Assembly (NCBI GenBank): GCA_948567375.1
Contig: OX419760.1
Coordinates: 3,348,001 to 3,412,000 of the forward strand
DNA: 64,000 nucleotides
DNA from: Lunularia cruciata
Lineage: Eukaryota > Streptophyta > Marchantiopsida > Lunulariales > Lunulariaceae
Reading direction: 5' to 3'
In this document: positions 61,001 through 64,000 of the stretch, one piece after another
Layout: every line of letters starts with the position of its first letter
Numbering within the stretch: position 1 is the first letter of the stretch
Position numbers and translations under genes: made by a program
Notes under the pieces: generated by a model
The model's input: only the letters and a program-made list of their open reading frames with translations
Databases searched by the model: none
Told to the model about the DNA's origin: nothing

Positions 61001-62380
61001 TGCAATTCTAAATCTTGCACATTCTCCTAAAAAATCTAGCATTGCCTTGCATTCTTTAGTAGAGAAATTTCAAGATCTTCAATGTACCTGTTTCCACCAT
61101 CCAAACTTCCTTTAGAGGGTGTGAAAGTGAAAGTTCTAGGTGGGAAATTGCAAGGTGGGGATGAAGATAGATTTAAAATGATATTTCACCATTATAGTAA
61201 AATATTGGATTACCTAAAGGATCTGAATCATTTCAAGCAAATCCACAAAGATAATAGGAAGAAACTTGTCCAAAAGAATACCGCCTTCAGTTACATTGCC
61301 ACTTATATTCTGAAATTTGGAAAAGGTTTTCCAAAATCTATGATGGGAGAAATATTACACAAGAAGTGGGCTTGATACATGGCTTCTTATAAGTTTGCAC
61401 GGAATTGGAAAGACAAATGCATAGGAGAAGGACTCACCAAGAAGAACTTCAATGAGGATGGAGGACCATTGATGATAAACTAAATCATCAATGACCACAT
61501 TATGCAGAATGGATCTTCAAGTTGGTGCAAGAGCTAATATTTATCCACTTGCACTTGTATCTTTAGGAGTTGAAAATAATTTTTGAGATGGTCATAGAAG
61601 AGGGAAGGGGACCCCAAGTTACATTTGAACTCTTATCAGAGGATTGTGCCAAGGAAATACCACCACAAGAGTTGTGTGTTCCTAGCGCTGAAGGGTTTTT
61701 GGTTCCTAACATGCAAGAGTCATTTCCTTATGTACCATTGTCTAACCGCTATAAGAAGTATAATGTGCAAGGGCAAGAGTAGGAGAGTCAATCAAGATCA
61801 GATTGTGAGTACTTTTTAGCTCCACCAACTACCTTTGAAGATGAGGAACCTCCCACACATGAAGTTGATAGCGATGGAGACCATGAGGGTGATAAGGATG
61901 GAGAACATGAGATACAATTGCAGAAATGAAGAAAAGTCTCTTGAGGCAAGACACCTTCCTCTTCAACAAGAACATAGACACATGTTTAAAAAAACATTTG
62001 TATGCTCTTGTCTTTGCTTTTGCTCAAGAGCTTTTTAATATGACCAACTTGAGAAGCAAGTCAGTTGAAGCCATAAAGAGGTTTAAATTTGCAGAAATTG
62101 AAGCTCAGAAGGTTGCCAAGATGGAGAAGTTATGACTTAAAGGTGAAGTTGGTAAAGAGCTTTATTTTCCAAGTTAGAGAAGAAGAGAATTAAAGAGAAG
62201 ACCTCAAAATCCAGAAAGGTTTCATTCTATAATTTTAGAATTAGCAAAAGTGAGAAAAACTCTTGAAGAGATCAAATGCCTAATCAGTATCATGTCCAAT
62301 TTAAATAGTACACTGGTTGACTTAAATAGCACTCCAGTTGACCATTATAGTGAATGCATTGTGCTATAGTGAATATTTTT
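61000..62380 (+). pseudogene. Unrecognised protein-coding relic
   Basis: Successive plus-strand frames give protein-like sequence. 61082-61375 encodes DEDRFKMIFHHYSKILDYL, then FSYIATYILKFGKGFPKSMM. 61570-61782 encodes VTFELLSEDCAKEIPPQELC. An acidic stretch near 61840-61920 and a helical, charged tail at 61926-62135 (VEAIKRFKFAEIEAQKVAKM) follow. The composition looks like a once-coding gene of about 400 residues interrupted by several stops and shifts. The family is unknown to me. A transposon-associated protein is possible but not shown. Confidence 0.3.
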
Positions 62381-64000
62381 TGCTAGAATACCCTAGGCCA
62401 AAATAAATTCATTGTGACAATGAGTGTTGTGATTAATGTAATGTCTATGTAATGTGTAATATAGAGGAGTGTCACTGGATTAGTGGAAACCAGATTTTAT
62501 TTCTTGCATGTAAATACATTCCTTCATGACATTTTTGGCATTGATTTTTCCTTGCAATGGCAATAGTGGTTACACTACATGAACTGTTGTCTTTGTTATT
62601 GAGATTCCAACCTATATATATATAAAGTACCATATTATTGTGTTTCCACCTTATACACTTTTAAGCATGTGCTTATGGAGTGGTATACCATAGATTTGAT
62701 TAATTTTATTGTTGTTATGGATCCGGTTTTACTTTTTTGGACTGTTTTGCTACATTATACTACTACAAGTGCTGCCCTAAGAAGCAGGGTTTTAGGGCTG
62801 TTTTGCCTGGGCACTGTCAAAAGAGTGGGTTTTCATGTTTTTTCTGCTCAGGTATTGCCAATAAGGCTGGGATTTCTGCTGGTTTTGCTCCGGTTTTGCT
62901 CTTGTATTGCTTTAAACTAGGGTTTCTAAGACCAGATTTGCTTGGGTCTTGCTTGGTGCTCACATAAGTTTTGCTTGGAAGCTCGGATTTTTCATGGTTC
63001 TTGCATGGGTTTCTTTGGTTCTGATGAAACTGTTTGTTTTCATTTTAGCGTTGTGGTGAGTATTGCATGGCATGTTGGTCTTTGTTATGGTTTCATAAGA
63101 CTTTCATGTGAAATGTGTCTCATAAGATATTTTTAGAGACTTGACCCATTATATCATATGAATATAAATAAAATAAGAGTACAAGTCACAAGAAAGCACA
63201 AAGAAGAAAAACAATAGGAGGGCAAGTCACAAGAAAGCACAAGGATCTAAATTAAGGGAAGACATGAGTTAAACATATAGAAAAGAGAGTGAAAAGGTCT
63301 TTATAAAAATGTCTATATCCCCCACAATGTGCTCTCCTTCCACAAAAGATGACTCTCTTTAGAAGGGTGGCCTCTTTGTGCTCCATGTCCCTCACAAAAA
63401 GCTCTCTCTCCACAAGGGCCATCTCTCTCTACTCTAAGTCCCTCACTAAGTGCTCTCTCTTACTAGAGTCAGCCTGTCTCACACTCACATCCAAAACAAA
63501 GTGTATATCAGTCTCTCACAAGGCTCTAGTACCACAAGTAGGGGTGGTGGTAGCTTAGGTAGGAGCAATGGTAACTCTCAAGGAATCCCCTTCTTGCACA
63601 AAGCAAGTCTCTCTAGATGTCAAGGTAATATTTTCTCTATCCAATACATGGGACTCCACCAACATGGGCTCTCCTTCCCTCTCATGGACCTCATGTTCCC
63701 CAGACCCTCTCTCCCTAGCTCTTGCTATGCTCTCTCCTAACTCACAACTCTTTCCTTGCTCAACTACAAAAGATGAAGAAGGAAGCTCATCCAAGTGCAA
63801 CCTCTTATGGGGTAATGTAAAAGAATCCTTGCCTCCTCTACAAGTAACATCAGTATTGAGGTCTCACCTCCTCTTATGATTGCAACAAGATCTCCTAAAC
63901 ATATACATAGCTTGATAAGCACAATTTCAATGAATCCATTCACCAAAAACAAGAAAGTATATGGATTTTGAGACATAAACACTACACACTCCATATAAAA
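62380..64000. other. No recognisable gene; T/G-rich then CT-rich stretches
   Basis: 62700-63060 repeats GGTTTTGCT/GGGTTT-like words imperfectly. 63320-63480 repeats CTCTCTCCACAA/CCCTCAC words imperfectly. A short TA run lies at about 62612-62622. Frames here follow the low-complexity sequence and are not convincing genes. Confidence 0.5.

Noticed and set aside
1-64000. CRISPR arrays, tRNA or rRNA genes
   Set aside because: No regularly spaced short repeats and no cloverleaf or rRNA signature was seen on reading; tRNA-like words occur only as primer sites of the retroelements.

Overview
The window looks like repeat-packed nuclear DNA of a plant with a large genome. The clues are long Ty3/gypsy LTR retrotransposons nested inside each other, tRNA-Asp-like primer sites of the Athila/Tat kind, MITE, Harbinger and LINE relics, and no intact host gene. 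A gymnosperm would fit, but that is inference. No rRNA, tRNA, CRISPR or bacterial features were seen.

Layout. (1) 1-11355: Ty3/gypsy element A, plus strand, cut by the window edge. It has very long LTRs (3.7 kb) that contain a coiled-coil coding region. It sits in a relic of C-family gag (11357-11527). (2) 11.5-21.3 kb: AT-rich DNA with a 41-bp tandem duplication, a near-perfect ~80-bp-arm hairpin, a broken host gene of ARM-like repeats (minus strand, 15.3-16.6 kb), a 253-bp MITE, the C-terminal part of a LINE with a restriction-like endonuclease signature, and a PIF/Harbinger transposase relic. (3) About 21.3-57.3 kb: one old minus-strand Ty3/gypsy element, C, split by three insertions of a second family, B. 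B1 (24854-35339, minus) lies in C's reverse transcriptase. B2 (38840-46599, minus) lies in C's gag-protease region. B3 (48683-56355, plus) lies at C's 5' end. B1 in turn carries an unclassified 3.1-kb insertion rich in G/A repeats. (4) 57.3-64 kb: two unrecognised protein-coding relics and otherwise empty DNA.

The most interesting object is element C. Reading its minus strand around the insertions gives gag with two zinc knuckles, a protease (LLDSGAQP), a DNA cytosine-5 methyltransferase domain (motifs I, IV, VI, VIII and X recognisable), reverse transcriptase with YIDD, RNase H, integrase, and a PHD finger after the integrase. A retrotransposon with both a cytosine methyltransferase and a PHD chromatin reader would be able to write DNA methylation and read histone marks. 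I know of captured methyltransferases in retrotransposons of Symbiodinium and Klebsormidium, but not of this combination in a land plant.

Relative ages by nesting and by eye-counted LTR divergence: C is oldest. A is about 10 % diverged. B1 and B3 are about 6 %. B2 is about 1.5 %, nearly whole, and has a 4-bp target duplication.
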